DNA of 64,000 bases, taken from NCBI RefSeq assembly GCF_026410085.1, contig NZ_CP112866.1, positions 4,587,001-4,651,000 of the forward strand, in the 5' to 3' direction. Below are positions 43,057 through 53,743 of the stretch, in pieces (the stretch's first letter is position 1; each line of letters opens with the position of its first letter). The translations under genes were made by a program, and so were the position numbers. The notes under the pieces were generated by a model, which was given only the letters and a program-made list of their open reading frames with translations, made no database searches and was not told the origin of the DNA. The DNA is from Pseudomonas quebecensis (GTDB lineage Bacteria > Pseudomonadota > Gammaproteobacteria > Pseudomonadales > Pseudomonadaceae).

Positions 43057-43596
43057 TTAGCGACGCAAGGCCAGATAGCGGCGCAGGCCCTCCTGGGCAT
43101 CCGGGCAATACGGTTTTTGCTCAGCTTCCTTCAAGACCGTCTCGACGGGCAAAAAACGCGCTTCCATGACTTCTTCAGGCTGCAGGCGCAGGGGCCCATC
43201 CCACACGGCGGAGTAGGACGTGCACCAGAGCCGGCTGCCGTCCTGCTCGAAATAGAAATGGTCATGCTCGGTCAACGCCACGCCACTGACTCCGAGTTCC
43301 TCCTCCAGCTCGCGGGCCGCCGATTCACCATAAGTCTCACCGGCCGCGACCATCCCACCGGCCGCAGTGTCCCAGAATCCTGGATACAGGGCTTTGCTCA
43401 GAGTGCGGCGGTGCACGCAGAGCTCACCGGCGCGGTTGAACAGGAAGATAAAGGTGCAACGGCCGATAAGGCCGCGCTTGCGCAAGTCTGACCTGACCAG
43501 ATGGCCGAGCAGGTTGTCCTGCTCATCCACCCAACAGATCAGTTCAGCATCGGAGGCCACCCGGTGAGCGGCCTCCCGTGGAGTAACGTCCATCAT
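43057..43596 (-). CDS. NUDIX hydrolase, YfcD-like
   Basis: The 179-residue protein has the Nudix box G-x5-E-x7-REUXEE-x-U-G as GGMVAAGETYGESAARELEEELG, with the region FWDTAAGG before it. This branch resembles E. coli YfcD and IPP isomerase-like hydrolases. The substrate is unknown. Several ATGs are possible; the ATG at 43596 overlaps the DUF2333 stop (TGATG), and one at 43593 is next. It forms an operon with the DUF2333 gene. Confidence 0.9.
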   Translation of the reverse strand: MMDVTPREAAHRVASDAELICWVDEQDNLLGHLVRSDLRKRGLIGRCTFIFLFNRAGELCVHRRTLSKALYPGFWDTAAGGMVAAGETYGESAARELEEELGVSGVALTEHDHFYFEQDGSRLWCTSYSAVWDGPLRLQPEEVMEARFLPVETVLKEAEQKPYCPDAQEGLRRYLALRR

Positions 43597-44663
43597 CAAC
43601 CCTGATTGAGGAGCTGACGCAAATCGATCACTGCAGCGTTTGCCCGGGAAATGTAATTGGCCATCACCAGCGAATGGTTCGCCAGTACGCCGAAGCCACT
43701 GCCGTTAAGAATCATAGGACTCCAAACCGGTTCCTGCGAGGCTTCCAGCTCACGAATGATCTGGCGCACGCTGACCGTGGCGTTCTTCTTGGCCAGTACG
43801 TCGGCGAAGTCGACTTCAATCGCACGCAGCAGGTGAGACAAGGCCCAGGCCTGACCACGGGCCTCATAGAACACGTTGTCGATCTGCATCCATGGGGTTT
43901 CCACCACTTCTTCATCGACCTGCGGTACTTCACCCGGTGCCAGGGCTTCGGTTTTCAGCGCGGTATTGAGCTTGACCCGGCCGACGCTGGCCGACAGGCG
44001 CTGCGACAACGAACCCAGGCGAGTAGCCACATCCCCCAGCCAGTTGTTCAGGTTGTCGGCACGGGCGTAGAACAAGGCGCCGCGCTGGTTGGGGTCGGAC
44101 AGACGCGCTTCATAACGGCTGAGGGAATTGATCCCTTCCTGGTACTCGGACTCACTGGATGGCAGTACCCAGCTTTTGTTATCGAAATTGAAACGCGGCT
44201 CGGCCTTGGCCAGATCGGCGTCTTCGGCGGACTGCGACTGAGAGCGGGCGAAGTCTTTACGCAGGGCGCGGGTCAGGTCCCGCACCTGCACCAGCACGCC
44301 GTACTCCCAGCTGGGCATGTTGTCCATCCACAGACCAGGCGGGAAACGATCGTTGGAAATATAACCGCCGGGCTTGTTAAGCAGCGTGCCGACCACGCTC
44401 TTGAGGGTTTCGACGGTGGTGAAGCCCACCACCATCTGCTTGCCGTCCTTTTCGGCGGCGATCTGCGCATTTTGCTGCACCGGAAACAGCGCAGGCTCTT
44501 CGCTCCAGTACCAACCCAGAGCGCCGGTGACCAGCAGGTACACGCCGAGCAGGCTGAGTACCGCACGGCTCATCAGCAGCGTACGAAAATAGCCGCGGTT
44601 GGTTGACTTGGGCTCAGGCACAGGGCCTTTGGCACTGCCTGCACGGTTTTTCCAGTCCAGCAT
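43596..44663 (-). CDS. DUF2333 inner-membrane protein
   Basis: The 355-residue protein has one membrane segment near residues 31-53 (SRAVLSLLGVYLLVTGALGWYW) and a large soluble part beyond it with patterned helices (FTTVETLKSVVGTLLNKPGG; EYGVLVQVRDLTRALRKDF). The family is conserved in gammaproteobacteria with unknown function. The NUDIX gene follows directly. The same gene order holds in P. aeruginosa. Confidence 0.88.
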   Translation of the reverse strand: MLDWKNRAGSAKGPVPEPKSTNRGYFRTLLMSRAVLSLLGVYLLVTGALGWYWSEEPALFPVQQNAQIAAEKDGKQMVVGFTTVETLKSVVGTLLNKPGGYISNDRFPPGLWMDNMPSWEYGVLVQVRDLTRALRKDFARSQSQSAEDADLAKAEPRFNFDNKSWVLPSSESEYQEGINSLSRYEARLSDPNQRGALFYARADNLNNWLGDVATRLGSLSQRLSASVGRVKLNTALKTEALAPGEVPQVDEEVVETPWMQIDNVFYEARGQAWALSHLLRAIEVDFADVLAKKNATVSVRQIIRELEASQEPVWSPMILNGSGFGVLANHSLVMANYISRANAAVIDLRQLLNQG

Positions 44664-44962
44664 GGCGATATCCTTTCAATCACTTGAGTTCATGCACTTG
44701 AATTGATGGCGTGCGTTCAAACACTCCGACCACAACCCTACCCCATCGTGCCCGTCGGCGCGGCGCTTTTATCCAAACTGGCGCACCGGCCGTGTTCGAC
44801 TATAAAGGATGCACGCTTTTGCACCCACGCGACCAGCCAGTCATTAACTGAATAGCAAAGACACGCAGTTAATTGACGTATGACACTCATCCGCTTGATC
44901 AAGAGGTGCTAGCATAGAGCCATCAGTCGCCCTCAGCATGCACCCTCACCAGTAGTCAGGAT
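44664..44962. other. Divergent intergenic region between DUF2333 and gcbA
   Basis: This 299-base gap contains the start signals of both genes. I see a candidate TTGACG near 44875 with a poor -10, but no convincing promoter pair, hairpin or short gene. Nothing else is supported. Confidence 0.5.
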
Positions 44963-46633
44963 ATGACCGAGCCAGAAGACCCCAGCCGTGAGCGCCTCAA
45001 GCAGCACTTTGCCCAGCGGGTAATTCATCAGGCACGTCAAATTCTTGAGATCTGGCAGCGCCTGCAACGCAGCGAATGGTCGAATGCAGACCTCTCCGAG
45101 CTCAACGACGCGAACCTGCGCCTGCTGCGCTTTGCCGAGCGTTTCGAACAGCCCGAGCACGGTCAGTTGGCGCACCGTATCGGCGAATCCCTCAGGGCTG
45201 TGGATGAAAACCGCGGCCGTCTGAGCAGTCAGTTGATCACTGAGCTCAACCGACTGATGCAGCGCCTGTCGCGCACCGGCCTGCGCCAGGGCGACCAGTT
45301 GGAGCAAACCTTACTGCCGCCGATGCGCAAGCCGATCTACGTGATGCTGGCCGATCACGACCGCGCCGAACGCCTGGCCAAGCAATTGGAATTCTTTGGC
45401 TTGAGCGCTCAGTCGTTGGACAGCGTGGCGGCGTTTCGCGCGTCGATGGCCGAGCGCCTGCCGTCGGCGATTGTGATGGATGTGGATTTCTGCGGCGCCG
45501 GCCTGGGCCTTACGCTCGCCGCCGAAGCCCAGGAAGGCCTGGAGCACAAGCTGCCGCTGCTGTTTTTCAGCCTGCACGAAACCGACACGCCCACGCGCCT
45601 GGCCGCCGTACGCGCCGGCGGCCAGGAGTTCCTGACCGGCACGCTGGAAGCGTCCAGCCTGCTGGAAAAGATTGAAGTGCTGACCTGCGTCGCTCAGTAC
45701 GACCCTTATAAAGTGCTGATTATCGACGACTCGCGGGCCCAGGCCCTGCACACCGAGCGCCTGCTCAACAGTGCCGGTATCGTCACCCGCACATTGATCG
45801 AGCCGATCCAGGCCATGGCCGAACTGGCGGACTTCCAGCCTGACCTGATCATCCTCGACATGTACATGCCCGCCTGCACCGGCACCGAGCTGGCCAAGGT
45901 GATCCGCCATAACGACCGTTATGTGAGCGTGCCGATCATCTACCTGTCGGCCGAAGATGACCTGGACAAACAACTGGACGCCATGAGTGAGGGCGGCGAC
46001 GACTTCCTCACCAAACCGATCAAGCCGCGCCACCTGATCACCACCGTGCGCAATCGCGCAGCCCGCGCCCGGCACCTCAAGGCGCGAATGGTGCGCGACA
46101 GCCTGACCGGCCTGTACAACCACACCCATATCCTGCAACTGCTTGAAGACTGCAGCTTCCGCGCGCGCCGCGAGAACAAGCCGTTGAGCTTTGCGATGCT
46201 CGATATCGACCATTTCAAGCGCGTCAATGACAGCCATGGCCACCCGATGGGCGACCGCGTAATCAAGAGCCTGGCGCTGTTTCTCAAGCAACGTTTGCGC
46301 AAGACCGATTTTATCGGGCGCTACGGCGGCGAGGAGTTCGCCATCGTGATGCCCGATACCGACCTGGAATCGGCCTGCAAGGTGCTGGATGAAATTCGCG
46401 AACGTTTTGCCGAAATCCACTACCCGGCTCAGCCTCAGGATTTGTGGTGCACCTTCAGCGCCGGCCTGGTTGAGCTGTGCGACGGTTCCGACAGCCTGAT
46501 GATGGCCGCCCAGGCCGACGAGGCGCTGTACCGCGCCAAGGACGGCGGACGCAACCGCGTACAGGCGGCGCGCACATCAAAGCAAAGTGCCATCTTTTCA
46601 TCGGAATCCACCGACTCCGTCATAACGCTGTAA
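44963..46633 (+). CDS. gcbA: Diguanylate cyclase GcbA with two receiver domains
   Basis: The 556-residue protein has a helical N-terminus, a first receiver-like domain (about residues 120-240), a second receiver with phospho-acceptor Asp299 (LIILDMYMPACTG), and a GGDEF domain with GGEEF at residues 455-459. An inhibitory RxxD site (RKTD) lies five residues before it, so product feedback is expected. GcbA of P. fluorescens and P. aeruginosa promotes attachment and motility repression through c-di-GMP. Its neighbour is the CtpL-like receptor, as in P. aeruginosa. Confidence 0.92.
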   Translation: MTEPEDPSRERLKQHFAQRVIHQARQILEIWQRLQRSEWSNADLSELNDANLRLLRFAERFEQPEHGQLAHRIGESLRAVDENRGRLSSQLITELNRLMQRLSRTGLRQGDQLEQTLLPPMRKPIYVMLADHDRAERLAKQLEFFGLSAQSLDSVAAFRASMAERLPSAIVMDVDFCGAGLGLTLAAEAQEGLEHKLPLLFFSLHETDTPTRLAAVRAGGQEFLTGTLEASSLLEKIEVLTCVAQYDPYKVLIIDDSRAQALHTERLLNSAGIVTRTLIEPIQAMAELADFQPDLIILDMYMPACTGTELAKVIRHNDRYVSVPIIYLSAEDDLDKQLDAMSEGGDDFLTKPIKPRHLITTVRNRAARARHLKARMVRDSLTGLYNHTHILQLLEDCSFRARRENKPLSFAMLDIDHFKRVNDSHGHPMGDRVIKSLALFLKQRLRKTDFIGRYGGEEFAIVMPDTDLESACKVLDEIRERFAEIHYPAQPQDLWCTFSAGLVELCDGSDSLMMAAQADEALYRAKDGGRNRVQAARTSKQSAIFSSESTDSVITL

Positions 46634-46686
46634 TAGAAACGCAATAACTTCAGGCACTTATCTTTTGTTGCCGGCTGAAACCTCGC

Positions 46687-48648
46687 ATGCGCCTGAAGCT
46701 GCTGACCAATCTCAACACCCTCCTGTTAGTGGCCGTGTGCCTGGCCCTCGGGGCGACCCTGTGGTGGTCGCAACGCGCCCTGGAGCGCCCTTATCTGCTG
46801 ATGGAACGCTACCTGAGCCTGTCGCAGACCTTTCAGAACCAGGCGGCACGCAATATCGAGGACTATCTGGCCAATGGCGATGCGCTGCGTTTGAGCGGCG
46901 CCAGCCAAAGCCTGGAAGGCTTGCTGCAACAATTGCACGAACTGCCGGCCGAACTGGCGCAGAGCCTGCGCCCCAGCCTGGTGGAACTGGACGCCTTCAG
47001 CAAAACCGACCTGCTTGCCGCCGGCAAGTTGGCTGGCGACCCGCAAGCCTTGTTGGTGCAGGCCGAGCGTGAGCTGGGTGCGAACCTGGAACAGCTGAGC
47101 CAGTACGCCACCGGCGTGAACTCGCCGGAAGCTGCACGCTACCTGCCAGCGCTGCTGGCCGCTTCCCAGCACTTGGGCAAACTCTCACTGGCCCGCGACA
47201 AACTGGTCAGCAGCGGACGCGCCGAGCTGGCCGATGATGTGGAGCGCGAACTGGGCCAGATCCGTGGCCAGGCCGACCTGCTGGAACAGTTGCCATTACT
47301 GGGTGTGAAAGCCAGCACCGAATCCAACACCGATGATTTCTCCGCGCTGATGGGCCTGGAAAACACCGAAAAAACCGAAGCTCAGGACACCGGCGTCGAC
47401 CTCAAGCGCGAACTCAACAGCCTGTTGACCCGCTATCCCGCTGAACTCAAGCGCACCCGTACCCAGATCCAGCAGCGCGCCGACCTGGCCGCCGCCACGC
47501 ACCTGAAAATCAACGCCGTACAGCAAGCCATTGCCGGGCTGGAGCCGGTGGTGCGCGCGCAGCATGGCAAAATCCAGGCCGAAGTGCGCCTGATGCAAGG
47601 CATGATGATTGGCCTGATCCTGCTGATCGCGCTGCTGATCGACACCCTGCAGCGGCGCCTGGCCCGGGTATTGACCAGCCTGGCGCCCGCTCTGTCGACC
47701 TGGGCCGAGGGCGACTTCAGCCAGCCGATTGCCCTGGGCAAGACCAACCGCGAACTGCACGATATCGAAGCCTCCCTGAACCGCTTGCGCGCTTATCTGG
47801 TGGACCTGGTGGGCACTATTCGCGGGAATGCCGAGGAAGTCGCCGGCAGCAGCCGCACGCTCGCCGAACTGAGCAGCGGCCTGCATGACGGCGCCGAGCG
47901 CCAGGCCGGCGACACCGCGCAGATCCGCGATTCCCTGGGTGAACTGGAAGCGACCATTCAGCAAGTGGCCGGCGACGCCAGCCAGGCCGCCGGCGCCAGC
48001 CGCAGCGCGGGCCAGGCGGTGGAACAAGGCCAGCGGGTGATCGGCCTGAGCTTGACCGGGCTGCATGCCCTCGTCGGTGAAGTGCAGCAAAACGCGCAGA
48101 TGATCGAAAAACTCGCTGAAGAATCCGCCACTATCGGCGGCGTACTTACGGTGATCCGCTCGATCGCCGACCAGACCAACCTGCTGGCGCTGAACGCAGC
48201 CATCGAAGCCGCCCGCGCCGGTGAAGCCGGACGTGGTTTTGCGGTGGTCGCGGACGAAGTGCGCTCCCTGGCCCAGCGCACCGCCGGCGCCACCGCCGAA
48301 ATCCAGGGCCTGATCGCCGGTCTGCAAAGCGCCGCTCACCAATCGGTGGAAGGCATGCGCGCCCAGGTCGAGCACGCCGAAGCCACCGCCCAGCAGGCCC
48401 AGGCGGCCGACGGCGCACTGGATGAAATCGTCGGCGCGATCCAGACCATTTCCGATACCGCCGTGCGCATCGCCGATGTCACCGCGCAGCAACGTGATGC
48501 GGTAAGCGAAATCCGCGATAACAGCGAGCGGATTCATCAGTTGGGTGAGGATAATCTGCTGCGCATCGGCCAGGGCCGCAGCCAGGGCGAGCACCTGCTG
48601 GTGCTGGGTGGGCAGCTCAATACCGCCGTACAGGCATTCCGCGTCTAA
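46687..48648 (+). CDS. ctpL: Methyl-accepting chemotaxis protein, CtpL-like
   Basis: The 653-residue protein has an N-terminal membrane segment ([23 protein letters not shown]), a long helical periplasmic sensor of the helical bimodular kind, a second segment ([19 protein letters not shown]) near residue 310, a HAMP domain, and a cytoplasmic signalling domain with the hairpin tip [29 protein letters not shown]. Its location after gcbA and its size match CtpL of P. aeruginosa, which senses low phosphate. The ligand here is inferred only. Confidence 0.85.
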   Translation: MRLKLLTNLNTLLLVAVCLALGATLWWSQRALERPYLLMERYLSLSQTFQNQAARNIEDYLANGDALRLSGASQSLEGLLQQLHELPAELAQSLRPSLVELDAFSKTDLLAAGKLAGDPQALLVQAERELGANLEQLSQYATGVNSPEAARYLPALLAASQHLGKLSLARDKLVSSGRAELADDVERELGQIRGQADLLEQLPLLGVKASTESNTDDFSALMGLENTEKTEAQDTGVDLKRELNSLLTRYPAELKRTRTQIQQRADLAAATHLKINAVQQAIAGLEPVVRAQHGKIQAEVRLMQGMMIGLILLIALLIDTLQRRLARVLTSLAPALSTWAEGDFSQPIALGKTNRELHDIEASLNRLRAYLVDLVGTIRGNAEEVAGSSRTLAELSSGLHDGAERQAGDTAQIRDSLGELEATIQQVAGDASQAAGASRSAGQAVEQGQRVIGLSLTGLHALVGEVQQNAQMIEKLAEESATIGGVLTVIRSIADQTNLLALNAAIEAARAGEAGRGFAVVADEVRSLAQRTAGATAEIQGLIAGLQSAAHQSVEGMRAQVEHAEATAQQAQAADGALDEIVGAIQTISDTAVRIADVTAQQRDAVSEIRDNSERIHQLGEDNLLRIGQGRSQGEHLLVLGGQLNTAVQAFRV

Positions 48649-48676
48649 CCGGATCCAGCGTCATATCAAGAACTAA

Positions 48677-48704
48677 TGTGGAAGGGGGCAAGCCCCCTCC
48701 CACA
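48677..48704. repeat. REP-type hairpin after the chemoreceptor gene
   Basis: TGTGGAAGGGGG and CCCCCTCCCACA-type arms face each other across CAAG in the 235-base gap before aroQ. Core and flanks match the other REP elements of this window. Confidence 0.75.
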
Positions 48705-48756
48705 CTTGATCTCCATAGGGTTCAAGGACGTGTCGCCTATGACCGGATACTGGCCC

Positions 48757-48824
48757 ACAGTCACAAATTTCGCGCTATCCTCGCTAATCGTGCCGCCTAC
48801 TGCATAGAACTGGACAGTCACAAA
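48757..48824. repeat. Direct repeat ACAGTCACAAA upstream of aroQ
   Basis: The 11-base sequence ACAGTCACAAA occurs at 48757-48767 and again at 48814-48824, 57 bases apart start to start, 60-127 bases before the aroQ ATG. Such spacing can mark two binding sites of one regulator. No known binding protein is suggested. Confidence 0.45.
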
Positions 48825-48883
48825 GGCTTTACGGCATAGTCGCCGGGTTCTGACGTACCCACCTCCATAACAAGGAACAGCCG

Positions 48884-49339
48884 ATGGCGACCTTACTGGT
48901 TCTTCACGGACCCAACCTGAACCTGCTTGGCACCCGTGAACCGGGCGTCTACGGGGCAGTGACCCTCGATCAGATCAACCTCGATCTGGAACAGAGAGCC
49001 CGTGATGCCGGCCACCATCTGCAATACCTGCAAAGCAACGCCGAGTACGAATTGATTGATCGAATCCATGCCGCGCGCGGCGAAGGCGTGGACTTTATCC
49101 TGATCAATCCCGCCGCTTTTACGCACACAAGCGTTGCATTACGTGACGCGCTGCTGGCGGTGAGCATCCCATTCATCGAAGTGCATCTGTCGAACGTGCA
49201 CAAACGCGAACCTTTCCGCCATCACTCTTACTTCTCCGACGTAGCGGTAGGAGTGATCTGCGGCCTTGGCGCCAGCGGTTACCGACTGGCCCTGGAGGCC
49301 GCCCTGGAACAGCTTGAACAACCGGCCAAGCGCCCCTGA
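48884..49339 (+). CDS. aroQ: Type II 3-dehydroquinate dehydratase
   Basis: The 151-residue protein has the type II dehydroquinase motifs: [17 protein letters not shown] with the catalytic Tyr23, [17 protein letters not shown], and [17 protein letters not shown]. It dehydrates 3-dehydroquinate in the shikimate pathway as a dodecamer. It is followed by accB after 24 bases, the conserved aroQ-accB-accC order of Pseudomonas. Confidence 0.97.
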   Translation: MATLLVLHGPNLNLLGTREPGVYGAVTLDQINLDLEQRARDAGHHLQYLQSNAEYELIDRIHAARGEGVDFILINPAAFTHTSVALRDALLAVSIPFIEVHLSNVHKREPFRHHSYFSDVAVGVICGLGASGYRLALEAALEQLEQPAKRP

Positions 49340-49363
49340 CCGACCCTTGGGAGTTGATGATTC

Positions 49364-49819
49364 ATGGATATCCGTAAAGTTAAGAAGTTGATCGAACTGC
49401 TGGAAGAATCCGGTATCGACGAGCTGGAAATCAAGGAAGGCGAAGAGTCCGTACGGATCAGCCGCCACAGCAAGACCCCGGCTCAACAATTCTATGCCCC
49501 GCAGATGCAAGCGCCGGCTCCGGCCGCTGCTGCACCAGCCGCTGCACCGGCTGCTCCTGCCGCACCGGCAGCTCCTGTGCTGAACGGTTTCGTGGTCAAG
49601 TCGCCAATGGTCGGTACTTTCTACCGCACCCCGGCACCGACCTCGCCAGCCTTCGTTGAAGTGGGCAAGACCGTGAAAGTGGGCGACACCATCTGCATCG
49701 TCGAAGCGATGAAAATGATGAACCACATCACCGCTGAAAAAGCCGGCGTGATCGAATCCATCCTGGTAGAAAACGGTCAGCCGGTTGAGTACGACCAGCC
49801 GCTGTTCACCATCGTTTGA
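49364..49819 (+). CDS. accB: Biotin carboxyl carrier protein of acetyl-CoA carboxylase
   Basis: The 151-residue protein has an N-terminal helical part, an Ala/Pro-rich hinge (residues about 50-72), and the biotinyl domain with the carrier lysine Lys117 in EAMKM. It carries carboxybiotin from AccC to the carboxyltransferase in fatty acid synthesis. accC follows after 17 bases. Confidence 0.97.
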   Translation: MDIRKVKKLIELLEESGIDELEIKEGEESVRISRHSKTPAQQFYAPQMQAPAPAAAAPAAAPAAPAAPAAPVLNGFVVKSPMVGTFYRTPAPTSPAFVEVGKTVKVGDTICIVEAMKMMNHITAEKAGVIESILVENGQPVEYDQPLFTIV

Positions 49820-49836
49820 ACCGCGGAGCACCTTCG

Positions 49837-51198
49837 ATGTTGAAACCTGCGAAGAAACTGCAAAAAGTCCTGATCGCCAACCGCGGCGAGATCGCGCTGC
49901 GTATCCTGCGCGCCTGTAAGGAAGAGGGCATCAAGACCGTCGCTGTTTACTCGACGGCCGATACCGAACTGATGCACGTGAAACTGGCGGACGAGAGCAT
50001 CTGCATCGGCCCGCCACTGGCCACGAACTCGTACCTGAAAGTCTCGAACATCATCGCTGCCGCGGAAGTGACCGGCGCTGACGGCATCCATCCAGGCTAC
50101 GGCTTCCTCGCGGAAAACGCCGATTTCGCCGAACAGGTGGAAAAGTCCGGGTTTGCCTTCATCGGCCCGAAAGCCGAAACCATTCGCCTGATGGGCGACA
50201 AGGTATCGGCCAAGGACGCCATGATCGCCGCCGGCGTGCCAACCGTTCCAGGTTCCGATGGCCCATTGCCTGAGGACGAGGAAACCGCACTGCGCATTGG
50301 TCGCGAAGTCGGCTACCCGGTGATCATCAAGGCCGCCGGTGGCGGTGGTGGTCGCGGCATGCGCGTGGTGCACAAGGAAGAAGACCTGATCGAAGCGGCC
50401 AAGCAGACTCGCTCCGAAGCGGCTGCCTGGTTCGGCAACCCGATGGTCTACCTGGAGAAGTACCTGACCAATCCACGTCACGTGGAAGTGCAGGTATTGT
50501 CCGACGGCCAGGGCCACGCCATCCACCTGGGCGACCGCGATTGCTCGCTGCAACGCCGTCACCAGAAGGTATTGGAAGAAGCCCCGGCACCGGGCCTGGA
50601 CGAGAAAGCACGCCAGGAAGTGCTGGCACGCTGCGTCAAAGCGTGCATCGACATCAACTACCGTGGCGCCGGTACGTTCGAGTTCCTCTATGAAGCAGGT
50701 CGTTTCTACTTCATCGAGATGAACACGCGCGTTCAGGTAGAGCACCCGGTGTCGGAAATGGTTACCGGTATCGACATCGTCAAGGAGATGCTCAGCATCG
50801 CCGCCGGCAACCCACTGTCCTACACCCAGGACGACGTGAAGTTGCACGGCCACTCCCTGGAGTGCCGAATCAACGCCGAAGACCCGAAAACCTTTATTCC
50901 GAGTCCAGGCCTGGTCAAGCATTTCCATGCACCGGGCGGCAACGGCGTTCGCGTCGATTCGCACCTGTACAGCGGCTACAAGGTTCCGTCCAACTACGAC
51001 TCGCTGATCGGCAAGCTGATCACCTGGGGCGCCACCCGCGATGAGGCCATGGCCCGCATGCGCAACGCTCTGGACGAAATCGTGGTCGATGGGATCAAGA
51101 CCAACATCCCGCTGCACCGGGACCTGGTCCGCGATGAAGGCTTCTGCGAAGGTGGTGTGAACATTCACTACCTGGAACACAAGCTGGCCAACCAGTAA
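49837..51198 (+). CDS. accC: Acetyl-CoA carboxylase biotin carboxylase subunit
   Basis: The 453-residue protein is an ATP-grasp biotin carboxylase. It has [17 protein letters not shown] at the N-terminus, the glycine-rich ATP loop GGGGGRGM, and the active-site region [16 protein letters not shown]. The ATG at 49837 has CGGAG upstream; the frame is open a few codons earlier, but that part is not conserved. It carboxylates biotin on AccB. A clean terminator follows. Confidence 0.97.
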   Translation: MLKPAKKLQKVLIANRGEIALRILRACKEEGIKTVAVYSTADTELMHVKLADESICIGPPLATNSYLKVSNIIAAAEVTGADGIHPGYGFLAENADFAEQVEKSGFAFIGPKAETIRLMGDKVSAKDAMIAAGVPTVPGSDGPLPEDEETALRIGREVGYPVIIKAAGGGGGRGMRVVHKEEDLIEAAKQTRSEAAAWFGNPMVYLEKYLTNPRHVEVQVLSDGQGHAIHLGDRDCSLQRRHQKVLEEAPAPGLDEKARQEVLARCVKACIDINYRGAGTFEFLYEAGRFYFIEMNTRVQVEHPVSEMVTGIDIVKEMLSIAAGNPLSYTQDDVKLHGHSLECRINAEDPKTFIPSPGLVKHFHAPGGNGVRVDSHLYSGYKVPSNYDSLIGKLITWGATRDEAMARMRNALDEIVVDGIKTNIPLHRDLVRDEGFCEGGVNIHYLEHKLANQ

Positions 51199-51212
51199 GT
51201 GCTCCACCCAAC

Positions 51213-51234
51213 AAAACCGCCTTCGGGCGGTTTT
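51213..51234 (+). terminator. Intrinsic terminator of aroQ-accB-accC
   Basis: AAAACCGCC and GGCGGTTTT pair perfectly around TTCG, and the T-rich tail continues (GTTGTTTG). It lies 15 bases past the accC stop. Confidence 0.92.
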
Positions 51235-51407
51235 GTTGTTTGTGGGCCCTCTATTTTGAAAAAGTACACACTCCAAAGGTGGCAGGGGCAGCCCCACATT
51301 TGACCGGCGTGCAGTCAGCAGTGTCGTCTTCTGCCCGCCGCTCGCGTAAACTTGCGCGCTTTCGCGACCCCGCCGTCGCACACTCATTATTTTCAAAGGT
51401 GCCCGCC

Positions 51408-52286
51408 ATGCCTTGGCTGCAAGTCCGTCTCGCCATCAGCCCAGAACAAGCCGAAACCTACGAAGACGCATTCCTCGAAGTGGGCGCCGTGTCGGTGACC
51501 TTCATGGACGCCGAAGACCAGCCGATCTTCGAGCCCGAGCTGAACACCACCCCGCTGTGGTCCCACACCCATTTGCTGGCGCTGTTTGAAGGCGGCACCG
51601 AAGCCGCCAGCGTACTGGCCCATCTGGAACTGCTCACCGGCAGCCCGCTGCCGGAGCATCACAGCGAAGTGATCGAAGACCAGGACTGGGAACGCAGCTG
51701 GATGGACAACTTCCAGCCCATGCGTTTCGGCCAACGCCTGTGGATCGTGCCGAGCTGGCACGCGGCCCCGAAGCCGGACGCGGTGAACCTGCTGCTCGAC
51801 CCGGGCCTGGCCTTCGGCACCGGCACCCACCCCACCACTGCCCTGTGCCTGGAGTGGCTCGACGGCCAGGAGCTGCGCGACAGCAACGTGCTGGACTTCG
51901 GCTGCGGCTCGGGCATCCTGGCCATTGCCGCCCTGCTGCTGGGCGCCAAGCAAGCCGTCGGCACCGATATCGACGTGCAGGCGCTGGAAGCGTCGCGCGA
52001 TAACGCCGGGCGCAACAACATTCCTGAAGGCAAATTCCCGCTTTACCTACCGCAGGATTTGCCCCAGGTGCAGGCCGATGTACTGGTGGCCAATATCCTC
52101 GCCGGGCCGCTGGTGTCCCTGGCGCAGCAGCTGTCGAGCCTGGTCAGGTCGGGCGGCCGCCTGGCGCTGTCGGGCATCCTGGCCGAACAGGGTGAGGAAG
52201 TCGCCGCCGCTTACGCCCAGGACTTTGACCTGGACCCGATCGCTGAACGCGACGGCTGGGTACGCATCAGCGGTCGTCGGCGCTAG
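51408..52286 (+). CDS. prmA: Ribosomal protein L11 methyltransferase
   Basis: The 292-residue protein has the PrmA N-terminal L11-binding domain and a SAM methyltransferase domain ([23 protein letters not shown] and [20 protein letters not shown]). It trimethylates amino groups of ribosomal protein L11. The start at 51408 fits the family N-terminus ([16 protein letters not shown]); it has only a weak AAAGGTG site. The next gene begins 30 bases after the stop. Confidence 0.95.
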   Translation: MPWLQVRLAISPEQAETYEDAFLEVGAVSVTFMDAEDQPIFEPELNTTPLWSHTHLLALFEGGTEAASVLAHLELLTGSPLPEHHSEVIEDQDWERSWMDNFQPMRFGQRLWIVPSWHAAPKPDAVNLLLDPGLAFGTGTHPTTALCLEWLDGQELRDSNVLDFGCGSGILAIAALLLGAKQAVGTDIDVQALEASRDNAGRNNIPEGKFPLYLPQDLPQVQADVLVANILAGPLVSLAQQLSSLVRSGGRLALSGILAEQGEEVAAAYAQDFDLDPIAERDGWVRISGRRR

Positions 52287-52316
52287 AATGAGCGCTTGCC
52301 TGAATCGGATGGCCGC

Positions 52317-53558
52317 ATGACCGACAGTTTCGTCACCCAGTGCCCGCATTGCCAGACCCGCTTTCGCGTCAACCATGCTCAATTGAGCGTGGCCCGCGGC
52401 GTAGTTCGCTGCGGCTCGTGCCTGCAAGTGTTCAACGCTGCCCGCCAATTGCTGGAGCAGCGCGCCACCCAGGCCCCTGCGCCGACATCCGAAGTACCGA
52501 CGGTCGCGCAAGCCGCCCCCGAGGCGCCGCGCGCGATCAGCCAGAAGCAGTGGAACGCCGAAGAGCTGGACCTGGACAATCTGGACCTGGACGAAGAACT
52601 GGCCAAGCTGGAGCGGCGCGCCCCGCAGCCCGCCCTGCCGGTGAGCGCAGACCGCCGCCAGCCGGGCGACCGTCGGCACAAGGAAGAACCGCTCAGCGCC
52701 AGTCGCGATAGCCTCAAGGCCGATGAGGAAAAGTGGGCCGCCAGCCTGTTCAGCGAACCTTCTGAAGCGCGCAGCCAACCCGACGAAGACGAATACGAAG
52801 CGAAAAAAACGGCTGCCACCCGAGCACGCACCGAACCGTCGATGTCACCTCACGCCGACGACATCGAAGATGGGCCGCCGCTGGGCACGCCCCGCGACGA
52901 TGACGAGCTCGACCCACCCTTGACTCCCGTCCTCCACGAAGCCTCCGAGCCGGAGCCCGAAGAGCGCCCTCAACCGCGCCGCAGGCGCACCCGCGCGTCG
53001 ACCGGTGCCCACGACGACGTGCTCCAGGACCTGGAAGACGACCCGCTGCACCTCTACGCACAAAAACGCCCGTCAAGCCTGGGCCGCCGCCTGGTCTGGA
53101 TACTGCTGGTACTGATCGCCGCCGCCGGCCTGGTCGGCCAGTACATCGCTTATCAATTCGACGACCTGGCCCGCCAGGACGCTTATCGCCCGTGGTTCCA
53201 GCAACTGTGCCCCACATTGGGCTGCACGGTGCCGTCGCGGGTCGATATCGCCCATATCAAGAGCAGCAATCTGGTGGTGCGCAGCCACCCGGAATTCGCC
53301 GGGGCGTTGGTGGTGGACGCGATCATCTATAACCGCGCGACCTTCTCCCAGCCCTTCCCGCTGCTGGAGCTGCGTTTCGCCGACCTCAACGGTGGCCTGA
53401 TCGCCAGTCGTCGGTTCAAGCCCGCCGAATACCTCAGTGGTGAACTGGCCGGCGTCAGCGAAATGCCATCACAGACCCCGATCCATATCTCCCTCGATAT
53501 CCTTGATCCGGGCAATAAAGCTGTGAATTACAGCCTGAGCTTCCACTCGCCCGAGTAA
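52317..53558 (+). CDS. DUF3426 zinc-ribbon membrane protein
   Basis: The 413-residue protein starts with an MJ0042-type zinc ribbon (Cys9, Cys12, Cys32, Cys35), continues through a long low-complexity acidic and arginine-rich linker, then a membrane segment near residue 260 (RRLVWILLVLIAAAGLVGQYIAY), and ends in the DUF3426 periplasmic domain (CPTLGCTVPSRVDI). Its function is unknown. It sits between prmA and dusB as in other pseudomonads. Confidence 0.9.
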   Translation: MTDSFVTQCPHCQTRFRVNHAQLSVARGVVRCGSCLQVFNAARQLLEQRATQAPAPTSEVPTVAQAAPEAPRAISQKQWNAEELDLDNLDLDEELAKLERRAPQPALPVSADRRQPGDRRHKEEPLSASRDSLKADEEKWAASLFSEPSEARSQPDEDEYEAKKTAATRARTEPSMSPHADDIEDGPPLGTPRDDDELDPPLTPVLHEASEPEPEERPQPRRRRTRASTGAHDDVLQDLEDDPLHLYAQKRPSSLGRRLVWILLVLIAAAGLVGQYIAYQFDDLARQDAYRPWFQQLCPTLGCTVPSRVDIAHIKSSNLVVRSHPEFAGALVVDAIIYNRATFSQPFPLLELRFADLNGGLIASRRFKPAEYLSGELAGVSEMPSQTPIHISLDILDPGNKAVNYSLSFHSPE

Positions 53559-53743
53559 ATCGGCTCGGCCATCGAAACCTGACGGTGGAATATTGACTGC
53601 GCGCCGGCCAACCAAACCGGCGGCGATAAAGAAATAACTGTTCAGATTTTATCCAATTCAGCCTTTATCCAGTCATCGAGAGCGGGTATCATGCCAACCC
53701 TTTTTCGAACTCTAATGATCCGGCCCCACAACAGGGAAGTCCT

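Noticed and set aside
53600..53625. Hairpin CGCCGG/CCGGCG before dusB as a terminator
   Set aside because: The stem is short and no T-run follows on either strand.
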